Assembly (NCBI RefSeq): GCF_000004075.3
Contig: NC_026661.2
Span: 4,526,001-4,590,000, forward strand
Source: Cucumis sativus
Lineage: Eukaryota > Streptophyta > Magnoliopsida > Cucurbitales > Cucurbitaceae
DNA: 64,000 nt
Direction of reading: 5' to 3'
The position numbers and the translations under genes were made by a program. The notes beneath the pieces were generated by a model, which was not told the origin of the DNA, did not search any database, and worked only from the letters and a program-made list of their open reading frames with translations. Positions 24,501-38,600 of the stretch are shown one piece after another. The stretch's first letter is position 1. Every line of letters starts with the position of its first letter.

Positions 24501-26570
24501 ACCTGATGCCACTTCCTGTTCTATTTTTTCTATACTTTTATCTTTAACAATTTCATATTTCATATGGGAATTTTATTCAAAATCAGCTTTAAAATGTTGC
24601 CAAAAGAAAAATATGTACAATAGTCAAAGGGGAATAACTTGTCCTCTATCATTAACTTTTTTAAGAGAAGAATGGGAAAAGGGAATGGGATTTTACTAGG
24701 TTTTGTGAATGATTGGGATTCAACCATATTTTGTGGGGATAAATCTCAATTTTGAAGTGTACCACACATTTTCATCCCATTTTATTGATTTAGTAAGCAA
24801 GAACCTCCCGACTGAGCTAGCCTAAAACTGTCTTATGCAATTAGTTGAGATGTCACAAGCTTGTCTGACCTCTTGCAGACATTAACAAAGAATTGCAGCA
24901 TATTTCAACAACTCGATTTGAAACGAAAGAAGTTTGACATAAAATTGTAACAAAAAGAAGCAGTGCTAGAAAGTTATAATAATAAACAAGAAAAAGACAT
25001 GCTAAATGTTTAATAAAATGATTGTTTCTATTATATAACTAATGTTGGGAGCCTTAAAATTTCAAACATGTTATACCTTGAGTCATTAGGTAGAGCATTC
25101 AACAATTATTTAGATTACCTCTTTGCCAACGATGCAAATATCGGACAAGCCAGAAGAAGTCCAACCATAAAAGCAGAGGATAAAACTCCATCTTCAAAAT
25201 TGCTCAAGTTAAATTGCCCCCTGAGCACAATAATCCAATAACACATCTTTAGAAGACAGGAGATGAAACGGTACTAGATGTGTTTGAAATATCAAATTGG
25301 TAAATTAGGGACCATTGTATCAGACACGACTTTGTTTGAAAGATAGATTTAGCAACAAAGAAAAAGTTACAATGTTAGAAATCTTACTGTATTCCAGAAC
25401 CAGGTGTACATGTACCATCAGGTGTGCAAATTGTCCGGTGCCCATTGACGCCATTGCTTGCCATGGCCCCTCTATCCATATAATTTATCAGGTGGATGAC
25501 GCAAAATATAATAAGCAATCTGCAAGTTCAGAAATAAACATATATGTATTAGAGGCCTTGAACTTCAAAAAAGAAACTCATACAAAGCAAACTTCAATTA
25601 AAGCTGAGAAGCTGTTTAAGAAACTTGGATGATAAGACCCAAGATACATTGCCTCAAAATATCAAAAGGTTCTCAGTAAGACCTATATTTTCATAAAATC
25701 AAAGACTCTAATTCCTTTGACGTCGAAACTCTAAGGGCATGTTTGGCACAAGGAGTAGGACTAGGAGTTGGAGTGCAGTTACTCCTCTCCTTATTTGTCC
25801 CAAGGAATTCTTAAACCCTCTATGGGCCCCAAGGCTAAAGAGCAACAATTCATGACTTATTTAACTCCTTGCAAGGTAGCCTCCACGATCAAACTATTTC
25901 ACTTCTTGCACCAAATGCCCCGTAAAAAATTAGAGAAAACAAAATCGTTACGTATCACTCGGCATTCAACAAATTCCTCGAAACATCAAAGTAATCACAA
26001 AATTCTTCCAAGTTCCAAATTCAAGAGTATACAGTCAGTAACAGTAACCCCTTATTTTCTTCCCAACCAAAATTTCAAAAAGAAAAAGCAAAAACACAAC
26101 TCATACACAAATTATTTCCTTAGTAAAGCACATCACAGTAATCTCACTACAACAAAACCACATGGGAAAAATCAGATTCAACCTGACATGATTAATCAAA
26201 AGGGCTTCCTTCAATTGCTACAAACTACCATACAATCACTAAAAAAACAAAATTACACAAACTGCTTTCCCTCATCTACACCAAACAAGACAAAAAGAGA
26301 ACAAGAAAAAACCCACCATGCACAAATAAAATTATAAGCACACCAGAAAACATAAAAAGTATCCACTATATTAGCAAAAAAAAAAATGCAGCTAGAATCC
26401 ACCAAACAAACAAACAAACAAACATGCATTTAGAAACAAAAATCATCAAAAGTTAAAAAACAGTACCTCAATGGCGTAAACCAAGAAGGGTTAGAAGCTT
26501 CATTAACAGAGGTCATAACGGACGGATTACTCCCCTCTAAACGTTCAGCTGACTCTTCCTTCTTAGACAT
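18592..26570 (-). CDS. Spinster-like MFS transporter (probable sphingolipid/lysolipid transporter)
   Basis: Sixteen coding exons were rebuilt with GT-AG borders and fully consistent phases: 26467-26570, 25388-25519, 25119-25220, 24168-24272, 23659-23734, 23100-23174, 22892-22994, 22751-22816, 22464-22527, 22104-22186, 21946-22022, 21478-21591, 20917-21036, 20341-20469, 19444-19522 and 18592-18725. They encode 520 residues. Motifs typical of plant spinster homologues are in order: HLINYMDRGA, QFNLSNFEDGVLSSAF, VGVGEASFISLAAPFIDD, FYMCIPTGYAIGYLYGG, GAYSYWGPKAGYSIYQM and HCVTPNLRPLSMAIS. The membrane segments match a 12-helix major-facilitator fold, with a loop encoded by the 22751-22816 and 22464-22527 exons in the middle. 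Animal homologues export sphingosine-1-phosphate or lysolipids; the plant substrate is not established. The C-terminus is polar and acidic (ALEAEK...ASAEA). Introns hold a LINE fragment (19690-20250) antisense to the gene. Confidence 0.93.
18970..19060 (+). repeat. tRNA-like SINE remnant
   Basis: Contains ATCAACTAGTTAACA (like a promoter A box) and, about 40 bp later, AGTTTGAACTCCCC (like a B box). A similar arrangement recurs at 39125-39215 and more weakly near 13410-13500 and 28420-28550. It lies in the last intron of the spinster-like gene (18726-19443). Old and degraded; the family assignment is inference. Confidence 0.35.
19690..20250 (+). mobile_element. LINE fragment in spinster-like gene intron
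   Basis: Plus-strand broken frames read ESVFDAFWRITVLK, LYPLPKGKGRS and a KEDLDHLLWRC-like zinc-binding segment, then a DDRNNRV tail. This is the ORF2 zinc-binding region of a plant LINE without its catalytic core. It lies between the exons at 20341 and 19522 and is antisense to the gene. Borders are approximate. Confidence 0.6.
26403..26423. repeat. (CAAA)n microsatellite
   Basis: About five CAAA units in the first intron of the spinster-like gene, close to exon 1. Confidence 0.85.
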
Positions 26571-26805
26571 GGCGTTGAGAGAAACCCAGAAACAAAAAGA
26601 GAAAAAGAAGAAATCTTTGGTATGTAAAGAAGGTGAATTTGAATTTGTGTGTTAAGTGACGAGGATTGAGAATGAGTGTAGAAGAAAGAACAGAGACGGA
26701 TGACGAAAGCGGTGAAAAAGCTTATGTATGCAAAAAACTGGATTCCAAGAATAGGAGATTACAGATTTAGAAAAGCTGTGTTAAGATTTTAAGACGACAG
26801 TACCT

Positions 26806-26851
26806 ACACATACATATATATATAATATATATACATATATATATATATATG
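26806..26851. repeat. TA-rich microsatellite upstream of spinster-like gene
   Basis: Imperfect TA/CATA repeat about 240-280 bp upstream of the spinster-like ATG, probably in its promoter or leader region. Confidence 0.85.
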
Positions 26852-29609
26852 ATCTGTATAGCAATTATCTGTTCACTATTTCAGTTGAGATTCCGTGATT
26901 TCAAATGTTGTTTTCTTCCGAACTCTCTTCCAACTTTTCTTTTTATCTCTCTCTCAAAAAAAGCAAAAATACTTTGACTCATATATTTGGCTTTATCATT
27001 TCAAATATTTTCTCTCTTAGATTCATAAACATAACTTTCAAAAAAATATATACAAAATCATTGCTTGTGTTTGATTTAGTGAACAAATAATTCATTTTCC
27101 CAAATTATAAAATTTTATTTTGAGATTTTAAATAATATAGAGTAATTTCATAATTAAAAAAAAAAAAATCTTAGGAAAACAATATAAATAAATTTTTATA
27201 TTAATATATTTATTTTACCTTTTCAACTTTCTCTCTTAATATATTAATATATTCAATTTTTATCCAAATCTTTATTTAAATTTGGTAAAAACAATAATTA
27301 ATTAAGTATGTAATATATAACAAAGAATTCTATCAACTATATTGTTTTATATATTTACTAATAAATTTCGAAAGTTGTCTATATTTTAGTTTTATTAGTT
27401 ATATTTGTGGTTTTTTAAAGAGGAAAAAGAAAAAGGCTTAATATTTTATTATTGTAGATTAATATAGATTAAAAATTCAAAAAATGCATAAAGAATATCC
27501 AATTTAGACCCAATTGAAATACTTTGAAAGACTTTTCTCTTTTGTTTTTGCAAAGTACTTTAAAAGATTCTAAGTTAGCCAAATTAATTAAATAAAAGAT
27601 AAAGATAATAATTACCTTTTGGGAAAAGTTTTATAGAATTGGCTTTTGTGACAACTCATATGAAAACCATATAAATAAAAATACAAAGTCATTTTAATTA
27701 GTGGGTTATGATAATGATATAAATGTCAATAATGTATCTATAAATTTACCATTTGCTTTTTCACTTTTCTTTCATTATTCATACTTTTTATTTGGATAAC
27801 TAACTCTACTTTTTCATTTTATGCAACACTAAATTCTACATAATAATATATATTCATATCATCATGGATTTGATCTCAATTTTAATTGTTCAAATTTGTT
27901 TAAAAGTTTATAGATTTTAATTAGAAAGCTAAATATTAGAATGCAAATAAAAAATTTGAAATGTTGAGAAGATGGAAAGAAAGTTTTAGAGTGTCGAATG
28001 AGATCGAAAATTTTGGAATTTTTTGCATGAAACTAAATGAGACTATTTGTTAAATTAATATTTTGATTAAACGTTTTCCAAACACTCTTCATCTATTAAC
28101 TACGTTAAGCATTTGATGTAAAAAGTAGTCTAAATTGTTGTCAAATTCACGTGTTTATTTGAAAATTTTCGTTATAACTAACATATTCTCTTCTTGAAAT
28201 TGTAGCATGACATTTTCGTCCAATTGAGTTTTATTTAACGAAAGAGTATAGACTCGTAACAAGTTATTGACATAAACTGATTTGCCAGTTGAGATATCTT
28301 CACACGAACAAATTTTATTTTTAAAAAAATTAAGAAAAAATTGTCCTTCCACAAAAATAAATATTTTATTATGTTCATCACATTGTCTCTATTTAATCCA
28401 TAAATGATCATTTTAACGATTTAAGCAGAACTCAGTGATTAAGATACACTCATGTATCATTGATTGTCAGCATGAGTATAAATCAACGAACATAAATTTA
28501 TACGATTAACCTCGAAGTATGAGGTTTGATCTCCACCTGTATCGTGTAAAAGAAAATATATTTTCTTAAAGAAAAAAGAAATGAAATATAAAGAGTGGAG
28601 AGAATTTTGATGAGAAAGTTTTAGTGATTCTTGGGAAGATTTGTTTGTGGTTGATGGTAGCCATCAATCTTTGCAATAAAGATGGGTTTCTCTCTTTTTC
28701 TCTTGTGTGTGTGTGAGATAAAAGTGTTGAAAGAAAATAAAGTGATTAACATTTGATTTAACTTTATCTATATAATCATTTCTAATGTAAAATTATCATA
28801 TAGTTGCTGATGTAATACATATATAGATTCATAAATCATAATTCCATGATGAAATTTATTGACTGTATCTCTTCTATTTATTAGTGAAGTTTGATTATTT
28901 TGTATGAAATTTTGAATAACAAAATAGCGTTTTTATCATTTCATTTATGACTTTTTCCAATATTGTTCTTCGTAGTTAAACATCAATTAATATTTAGAAA
29001 ACACCACTAAACTATTGTTTTATAATTTTAATTTTTCAGTACATATAGATGTTAATTTAGTGAAGTTATTTTCAAAATTAATTTCTACGAGCTTAATTTT
29101 CAAAAATAAAAACACGAAAATCGAAAGGAGAACAAACAAGATGATTAGCAATTTAGAGCATACAAACAATCCAAAATTCCCAGAAAAGCCTCAGCTACAC
29201 AAACTTTGTAGGGGAAACACATCTTTAGATACAAGGTTTATAGTTAACTTGATTTACAAGCAACTCCAATCTTTCAGCTTTTTTTTGTGTTTCCTTAGAT
29301 GAATATATTCATGTTGACTAATTTGGAGCAAGAACCAATACCCATATCCAAAAGATAATGACAAATAATTGAATATTTATCAAATGAAGCAATATACATG
29401 GTGTGGTTTCCTTGGGGGAAAAAGGGCAAAAAAAAAAAAAAAGAAGAAAAAAAGGGTTTACTGACAAGTTTCTTTACAATAGTATCCAAATTTTATGCCC
29501 TCTAATCACTTCACTGCACCAAGTCAAAAGTTGGGGAAAGAAAAATTCTTGAGAACAGACACAAAAAACTTTTGGAAGACGAGAATCTTTCAACAACACT
29601 TTTCACTTT
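26852..29609. other. Spacer between spinster-like gene and KEA3
   Basis: Very AT-rich, about 2.7 kb, with no reading frame carrying recognisable motifs. A degraded tRNA-like remnant may lie at about 28420-28550 (ATGAGGTTTGATCTCCACC). The minus-strand interval 29300-29609 is the probable KEA3 3' UTR, with an A-run near 29430-29450. I see nothing else. Confidence 0.4.
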
Positions 29610-32600
29610 TCACTTCTCTACACCATCAGTGGCTGCTATGTGGGTTGTTGGTGGCTCTACCACATTTTCCTCTAAAAAGTTGTTCTCTGTATCAAGGTCA
29701 CAGTATAACACTCCATTTCCATCTAAATCTTCAGCCTTCTCGAAAACAGTACCTTGTTTCATTTGATCTACCTCTTTTCCGTTTAAGATTTGAGTTTTAT
29801 CTTTCAGGTTCAGTCTCGACAGTTCGTTCTCGGGGGACTCGATGGAGTCCTTGACACGTATCTGATCAACCAAATCAGTAACGTCATCAATTTTTTGAGT
29901 ACAGACAAAGTTGGTCTATAACAAAGTATAAGACTATCAAATGCAGTGTACTGCTGCAGAAAATTCGGAATCATACACATGATTTATAAACAAACACCAG
30001 ATATGAAGAATCGACTCAACTTGATGTTGCAAACTAAAAATGATTTGCCAAACCATCAATTTTGATATCCCAAATAATCAGGACGTTGAGAAGATGAATG
30101 AAAACTGGGAGAAAGTAGATAAGTGTTGAAGAGTCGAAGAGTCAAAGACTAAGTGGTTTCATGTTATTGAAGTTCTGAACGGAATTCCATTAAGATTTCT
30201 TTCTTTCTTCTTTACAATGGCCTTCTATTTACACCCGATAATGTGGGTCCTGAAGACGATTCTATCATGATGCTCACAGAGCTTGGAAAATGAATCCCCA
30301 ACTCAAATCTATTGTCTCCAAAGTTCCCAAATATCATTTTCATAAAAGGAAAAGGGGGGATTGTAGAAATTCTCTAACTGGAGAGCTATTTTTTAAAACA
30401 TTTTGACTATTTACGACGTTAGAGCTCACTAAAATTGAATCGAATAGGATGCAAAAGTTAGCTAATGTACCTAGATAAAAGTTGTATCTACTGTCAGCTG
30501 TAATTTATATTTTATTATCTGTGCAACTTGTACGAAAATTCATTGAAACCGACAGCATGTGGTTTGGTTCTCCTTTCTTTTTTTCTTTCTCCTAAATCTA
30601 GTCAACCAAAAATTGAACTTTCATTTCATTCAAATATGCAAACCTGCAGCGGTTTCATAATCTCTAACTCTTGCTCATTGGATTTGTCGATTGCATCTTG
30701 AGCTTGTATTTCCATAGAGTTTCGAACCATTTGACTGAGGAAAGACACTTGGTCTGACATGACTCCAAGCCCTTTCAAAAGCTTTGATCCAAGTTGTAAA
30801 CTAGTCTGCACAAATAAATTGAAGAATCTTATGTTAGGGTATCCAGGAGAGTCTACAAAAATGCACCTTAAGTAACAAAGCCAAATATCAATAATCACGC
30901 CCTGATCACTCAACACTAATACCTCAGCATCTTCCAAAATAGCATCCGTTGCACCTGCGGTCTTTAAATCTAATAGATGCACCACATCCTTAGCTCGGGC
31001 ATAAATTGGGATCTGTATCGTAGAAGTTTTGTCATGTTCAAATCAGACTGAAAATAAGGAGCGGCCAGTGAGTTCAACATACAGGGACTCATCACAATGA
31101 AAGAAGACACTTAATAAAAGAGAACATATGTTCTCCTTGTCCACATAGATGGCACAAATGAAGCAAGTCCAATAGAACAAAATTTTGTAACCAAAGTAGA
31201 AACCTTATAAAGGACTGCATACATATATATGTTTTCTCCCTCCAAAACAGGAAATGTGGATTTCTTTCAGCATAATTGTCTCCTTTATGGTGGACTGACT
31301 TTCCTAGTTCCTATTATGCACATACTGACATACATTAAAGAGAGAGAAATTACAGCTGGGAACGCAAGCCGAAGCTTTTGAACAGCATCGATTGTTGCCT
31401 TCTTCTCCGTAAACATAACCATGACAGCTTTTGGTGAAGAAATTCCTGCAGATTGCAAAACTGCTGGTCGTGATCCATCTCCATAGAGAACAGGAAAACC
31501 AAGCTTTCTAGATGTCTGATGATGATAAAACCATAGAAGTGTAAGAGCCAGATAACCATATAGCCCAAAACTTATGGAGGGAAAAAAGGTATGAACAATT
31601 CAAAATCTTAAAGAAGAAAAATTACAAGACGCTTCATGAAAATTACTGTCAAACTTAGAAAAAGGAACTACTTTACGAGAACATCATGCCATTGCAAATA
31701 AAAGAAGTACAAAACAGTCAATCATGGAGAATTGTAGAAATCGAAAATCTAACCAACCTTCACTACAGAAAGATCAATGTCAAACGCTACATAAGGCCAT
31801 CCAGGAGTATTGCCATCTAACCCAGATGCCAAAGGTGTAGATAAGAAATTTGCCAGAACCTACAAAGAAAAAACAAGATAAGGAGAAAAACTTCAGGATT
31901 GTACCCTTGCTAAATGATGATTATTAATATAAACATAAAGATATATGGATATATACCTGACCCATTTGTCCAAATCCAACAATGACAACAGGTTCAGTAG
32001 CGTCAAAGTTCACCGTATCTGCAGCTTTCTGTGAAAATTTCACATTTCAAAATATGCAGAATAAACTGGTACAGTATACGAATAACTGGTCTAGACCACC
32101 ATCCAAGTATTATTTTCTTTTTATCCTAAATCTTTTTATATTAGCACATTAGAGAGAGTATTTACTTCAAAGCATTTTTCCTGCTTGTTTTCATAGTTGG
32201 AAGCAGGAACCTCATGTGCTTACCATGTACAGATACCAATATCTTCAAAATACAATTGTATTGCCACCAACAAATACAAACTTAATTCAGGCCCAGTTAA
32301 ATGCAAATCAAGCTCTCAGTATTGAAAGGAAGCCTTAAAGTTAGAACATACATCCTCTGTCTTGTACTTTTCGCTGATGAATTCCGATGCCTTTCGTCCA
32401 GCTTCATTAAGCAAGGGAGTTAGAGCCATTGACAAGACAACAATAATGATGAGCAGTTTGTTTAACTCGAGTGGTAACACTCCAAGCCTGCTACCATGAA
32501 AGAGTAAATGATGAGCAAAAGCAAGGATTCATGAGGGCGAATAGACATGCACCATCTAAGTAAAGACTTGCCTGTTGGCTAGTGAAAAGACTACAAATCC

Positions 32601-35600
32601 GAACTCGCCTCCTTGAGATAGAAGGAAGCCTATTCTTACACTTTCTTGAGTAGTGAGGCCCACGCGGGGACCTATTGCTGTTATTATAAGGGTCTTGATT
32701 GCTATTAAACCTGCCAAAAGTGCAAGAACATTTGGCCATTCTCGGAACAAGAGCTGCAAAGAAATGAAATCACTTATAAAACAAGATGCAGAGGAACCCT
32801 GAAGTCATCATAGTACTTCTTGATGGGTCTAACTTCTAATGAAAAAATTAGAAAATTGATAAATTATATCAAACATATGAAGGAGAAAAAAAACAGTATG
32901 GTTAACATTGTGTTTTTCATGCTCACCTTTAAGCCAAAAGGAGAGCACTCTTCCAATACTCACTTATCAACTCATAAAACTCAGACTAAATAATTAATGT
33001 ATTTCAACTTCCATACATTAACATTGTAAGTAATTAGATATCTTGTAGTTGACCTATATTCTTCTAGTTGCACTATACATCATTCAAACATGGATAATTA
33101 TTGCATAACTATACGAACCAATCAAATAATCTTAAACCAGTACATGGCAAACAGAAAACAATGCACCTGCATATCAATGGAGGTCCCTGTGGTAACAAAG
33201 AATAACCCGAGCAGCAAGCCCCTAAATGGCCGAATATCTGCTTCAATCTGTGTTCGGAAATTAGTTTCTGCTAATATTGCCCCAGCCAAAAATGCTCCCA
33301 GCTGTACTGCACATCAATTCTAATTAAGATATTATAAATATGGAATCTATTCACATTAGCTGTTTGTAAGCATGAAAAAATGAAACAAACCGTATCACTA
33401 AAGCCCAATTTCTGAGTGATTAGTGAAGTGCCAGCAACTGTTAGCAGGCAAAGGGCGACAAAAGCCTCCGAGCTTCTTGCTTCCGCAACAACCTGAATTT
33501 TAACCGCTCTCCGTAAGTGTTAAGATCCTAAAACAAACTCGGAGCAACCCTTATGAATACTGTAAAAAATAAGCATGATGCAAACCTCAAAAACTCGCCT
33601 AAGAATCAACTTTCCACCAAGGGACAGTAGACCCAGTCCACCTAAAGCCTTCAAACTTTCTTGTGCGAGCATTGGCCAGATACTTTCCGTGCCCAAATTC
33701 TAAGAGGATGGAGAGCAAAAGGAAAAGAAGCAATACAAAAAGTCAAACTATTTGATAAATGCGATGCTAAGTTATAGATGTCAAGATGATGGGGAAGAGG
33801 TAATCGTACAAATACAATGACAGGGAACATTTTACATGAGCAAAAGAAATAATATATTTTCCAGCAGATTGCATTTTTTTTTTTTTATATAAAAGGAACT
33901 ATTTTCATGAGAAAAAAATGAAAGAATGTTAAGATATATCTCTAAACGATATTAGAATCCTTTCATATACCTGGCTCTCAAGAACTGGAAGTATGACCAG
34001 GAGAGGGACAACAGCAATATCCTGTATCCAACAGTATGTATTGCAGAAAGGTTACAGACCATAATTCTGATAGAAACCTTATATAAGGACCGAAATATTT
34101 TGCACGGAAGTATCTAATATACTAAAAGAGAACCAATATAAAGCAAGTCCTGAAAATAAATTTGATGGATTTAAGGGGAATAAACCTGAAGAAGAAGTAT
34201 CCCTAGAGTCGCAGAGCCAAATCTTGTCGCAAGCTCTCCTTTTTCTGCAAGAAGCTATTCATTATGATAGGTAAGGTCAACAGTCAACTATCCTAAATGC
34301 TTACTGCTAGCACATTACAACATTGTAAAATGCAATAAACTAAAATATTTGTTCTTCAAATTACATTTTTACTAAATTAAATGAAATTAGTAATAATAGG
34401 ACGTGGAATTTTTCAATTGGATGGAAATGAAAGAGGATTTGGATAATGAGATATTAAAAAAATCAAATTTTACATTATTAACATTAAGTACTACATTAAT
34501 GTAGATATTATCTCTGGGTAATAAGCCTATTTCCGTGAACATTGTATTGGTCTAAGTCTTCGTTTCACCTTATTTCCCCATGTCAATGCTAAAACAGTTA
34601 CTGCTCAGTCTCTTAAAATTCATTAGCTGGAGCGTCTTTGATTGGATGATTGAGTACAGAAGAAATTAGGTTTGCAATCTTCAGGAGTTTATACTTGTTA
34701 CTCTATTTAGTACTCTTGTCTTCATGTCCCCAATGGTTTGATGTGTCTTTTCATGAAATTACAGAAAAAATAGACCTCAATAGAAAGTCTTTTGCTCTAT
34801 TACAGGCTACGCTTAGTAGAATTAACACCATAGACAACCAGATTGCAGGCATATTCCATTGTTCTCAATCAACAAATACATATTTTCTTTCAAAATCATG
34901 ATTGAATATGTTCGTGTTTGGATTGACTTTTTAAGTGGAAAAAATTGTTTATAATCACTTAGAAAATCAATCCAAATCGGCCTTTAGTGCACAGAAAAGT
35001 TATGAGGGTACTAGCTTAGGCTACCTGTAAAACAAAAGCTGAAGAAGATAGAGAAAGGGCAGCACCAATAACAATAGCTTCATCAACGCTTCTAATGTTA
35101 ACCTACAATTCAGACAATCATAACTCAAGTTGGTGAGTAAATGCAACATTGTCATCATAGCATAAAAGATCGAAATGAAACAACGCTTCCAAACCAAGAT
35201 TGTAGTGATAACTCAAAAGAGAAGCTTTTCTTGTCTGAAGGTCTAACAAGATTGAGCAGAAAAACTACAATGAAAAACTACAACTATTCATACACACAAA
35301 GACAAGCAACCATAGAGAAGGAAATGAAAATATCTAACGGAGGCTTTATATACAGAATATAAATTAACCTGGAATATCAATGGATTTTGTTTTAAAAAAA
35401 TTACTAGTATGCACAGCCAAATAAATTGAGATTCAGAATTTCCATTAATGCAATGCATATTAGGGATACCAACTGAAAATAGAGTGCTTACCAAGTCAGA
35501 TCTGGCATGAAAAAGGAACTCCAAAATTTTTGTTCCAACAGCCCCATTTGTGGGAAGTTCAAATGCTGTGAAAGCGATAGTAGACAATATGACCTTCAAA

Positions 35601-38600
35601 AGGAAAGGTAGTAGTGTGTAAGTTAATAAGTTTAAAAAATTGAAACCACAAGCAATAGTGGATAATATGAACTTGAGACTCATTGAATCTCATTGTAATT
35701 GGTATAGAATAGTATGTGGGTTAGAAGCACTTTGGCACTCTTCCAATACAAGCTAGATTTTTAAGTGCAAGTTTAACTTGAAGTCATTAAACAACTTTTT
35801 TGAATAGCATGCTATATCATAATGAGATGAATGGCCTAGCACAATCAGTACCAAGTGGAATTGCCTTTGTTATGGATCTATGAGCAAAGAATACTCGATA
35901 CAGTATCATCATGGTTTTCAGTTTGAAGGATGGATTATAACAGCACTATCCCATATCCAATGTGGAAAGAGACCACATGCCTTACCCCCCTCAAAACTAT
36001 ATACTATTTCTTGACCTTTTCCAAATTGAGAAGTGACTCCATCTTTCCCTCTATCCTTAACAAAACAGACAAGGTTTTCCCTTTCATGAAACCCCCAATT
36101 TCAAAATTACCTTCACTAACCCATTCCACTATGACTTTCTAATCTCCATATATGTCTTAAATCACTAATTGACCCAAAAGCTTAAGCTGATGGGTGAAGG
36201 TAAATTTAATTATATATCATCTAACACTTCCCTTCACTTGTAAACTTGAAAAAGGTGAAATGTCCGGCAGGTTGAAATCAATTTAATAGGGGAGGAAATA
36301 TAAGATTGTAGGAGCTAGAACACAGGACCTTCCTGAACCACGTGCTTTGATACCATCTTTAATCACCAACTAACCCGAAAGCTTAAGTTGATGGATGGAG
36401 GTAAATTTAATTATATATCATCGAACAATATGCATCTTGATATGGGTTTGACTTTCACTTTGACTTGATATGTGACAACAAAATTCAACCTGTTTTTATT
36501 AATTGGATACTAAAAAAATACAGTAGAAAGACACGTCGTAGTAGTTCTAATCAAGAAAAAAAAATACAGATTCAATTTAAAATATATTGGTACATTCCAA
36601 TCATGCATCATCTATTTTTAGAAATATACCTGTGTCAATCCCATGCCAAAAGCAAACCTTGCAAGAGCCTTTAAACGTGCGAATGAAAGCTCCAAACCCA
36701 TCTCAAATAGCTAGAGAGGAATAATGTTAGTGCAATGTATAATTAAACAAATACACTCACATGTTCACGTGCACACCCATGCCCGAATACTACACATAAT
36801 TATAATTATAATCATAATTCAGAAGGGTAAGAAGGAATGGAATATGATGCAAGTCTAAGGTGGTCAGGGACTCAGGCCTCTAATACTTCACATCATTATT
36901 TTTTCCACATTCAGGACTTTATTTCATTCACTTAATGTAGATCTCAGTTCATTGTGGTACAAAATGCAACAAGCAACATCATACATGATACATGGAATGT
37001 CATTCAATGATCAGATCACAAAGCAGCATAACACCCACAAACATGGAGCATGAAGAGAGGGCTGATGTGGCTTACCAGGAAAAGTATTCCCCATTCAGAT
37101 AAAACTTTAACGTCTACAATATTTCTAATCACGCCAAATTGATTAAGTACAATCCCAGCAAAGAAGAAACCAAGTATCTGAAAACAGCCAGCATGTGGTC
37201 AGATTTTGAATCAAACATGATGAAAAATGCACAGTAATTCACATTATGAAGATATTCACAAAACTTTGCTGAATATTATATATAGCTCTAGCATGAGCAT
37301 GTATACATGTATGACTAAATATGTATCTTAGTAGAGTTGAACAACTAGTTGTAATATCTTGGGACCCAAAACTCTCATAACTAGTTGACCCATTTACAAT
37401 TAGAAACACCTGAATCTGGTACATGCTCTAGTTAAAATTTAGACCTGCATGAGAGTCATTAGAACATCCTGGAAAACTCTGACCTAAAAACACCGTCATT
37501 ACAAGTTCATATATTGATACTAGATTTCACCTAACAGTTCTCCAAACGACATTACCCCTTTGCATGAAAAAATTCGTATAAGGGATCCTTAGAAACAAAG
37601 TCCTAAGCTTCATGAAAGTTGAGGAAAAATATGATGAAAAAAATCAGTAAGCTCTATTTAGAGAATGACATCATATTGATGTAGATGTTATGTAAAAATA
37701 AAAGAACATGTTACTTCAGTGTCAAAGAAATAGTTATACAAATCAAACTGCTTAAGATCAAGAAATAAACTATTACAATAACAATGGGAAAAGTATCTAG
37801 AAACCTAGCAGATTCCCCCCCCTCCCACAGCTCAATTTCTCCAAGGGTAATCATTATATTCACACACTTCAATAAAGATAAATTTAATCAAAAGATCATA
37901 ATAATAAAATAAGAAAAGTATGTGGAGAAGAGAATATCATTCTTACAGGGCTAGCCTTAATTCTCCTAAATAAAGGGACAACTACGACAGTCACAGCTAG
38001 GAATGTCAATGTATCCAATCCTAAATCATTGATGACGTCAACAGCAGCTGCAACATCAAGAGCTGCATGCGTTCTAATTCTTTCTCTCTGTTTAGGCCTA
38101 CGATTAGACCAATTGTACCCATTCTGTCCAACTACTTTGAACGTTAATGTAGTAGCACCATTGTGGAAAAGTACAGGGACTAAAGAATAATCATTCCTCC
38201 AGTAATTAGAAGTGCATGATGGAACAGCCACTTTCTTCGAGTGTGAATAATGTAAGTTGAAGGAAGGTCCACAAAGTTGATGAACAGTATGAGAGTAGGC
38301 CCTGAAAGGATTCTTTTGTTTAACTGCACCATAAATCTGTATAGTAATAACCAAGTGAAACAAGTGAGAAACTCCGGAAAGTAAACCTCCGCAATTTTGA
38401 ACAGTGTAAATAAACACTAGTATAGTACTAATATTGGGTCATTTTATTATTGTAAATATCTCTATTATATTGTCCTTTGTGGTCTTTTTGCTCTCCACTT
38501 AGGTCACTCTTGTACACTTATATATAAACATCGCTTTAGTGAATGGAATAAACAATTCAGATTCTCTCAAACCTAAGAGTTTTACAAATTCTGTCTATAA

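Noticed and set aside
25733..25800. GGGCATGTTTGGCACAAGGAGTAGG, resembling the end of a hAT-type MITE
   Set aside because: No matching inverted end or target duplication was found nearby, so an element could not be delimited.
25768..26337. 189-codon plus-strand frame in the first intron of the spinster-like gene
   Set aside because: Rich in Lys, Asn, Thr and Ser because of CA/AA-rich intron DNA, with no domain. It lies antisense within a well-supported intron.
36160..36430. Two similar copies of a short block (AAGCTTAAGYTGATGG...GGTAAATTTAATTATATATCATC) in a KEA3 intron
   Set aside because: A real local similarity, but too short and without termini to assign to an element. Probably retroelement debris.
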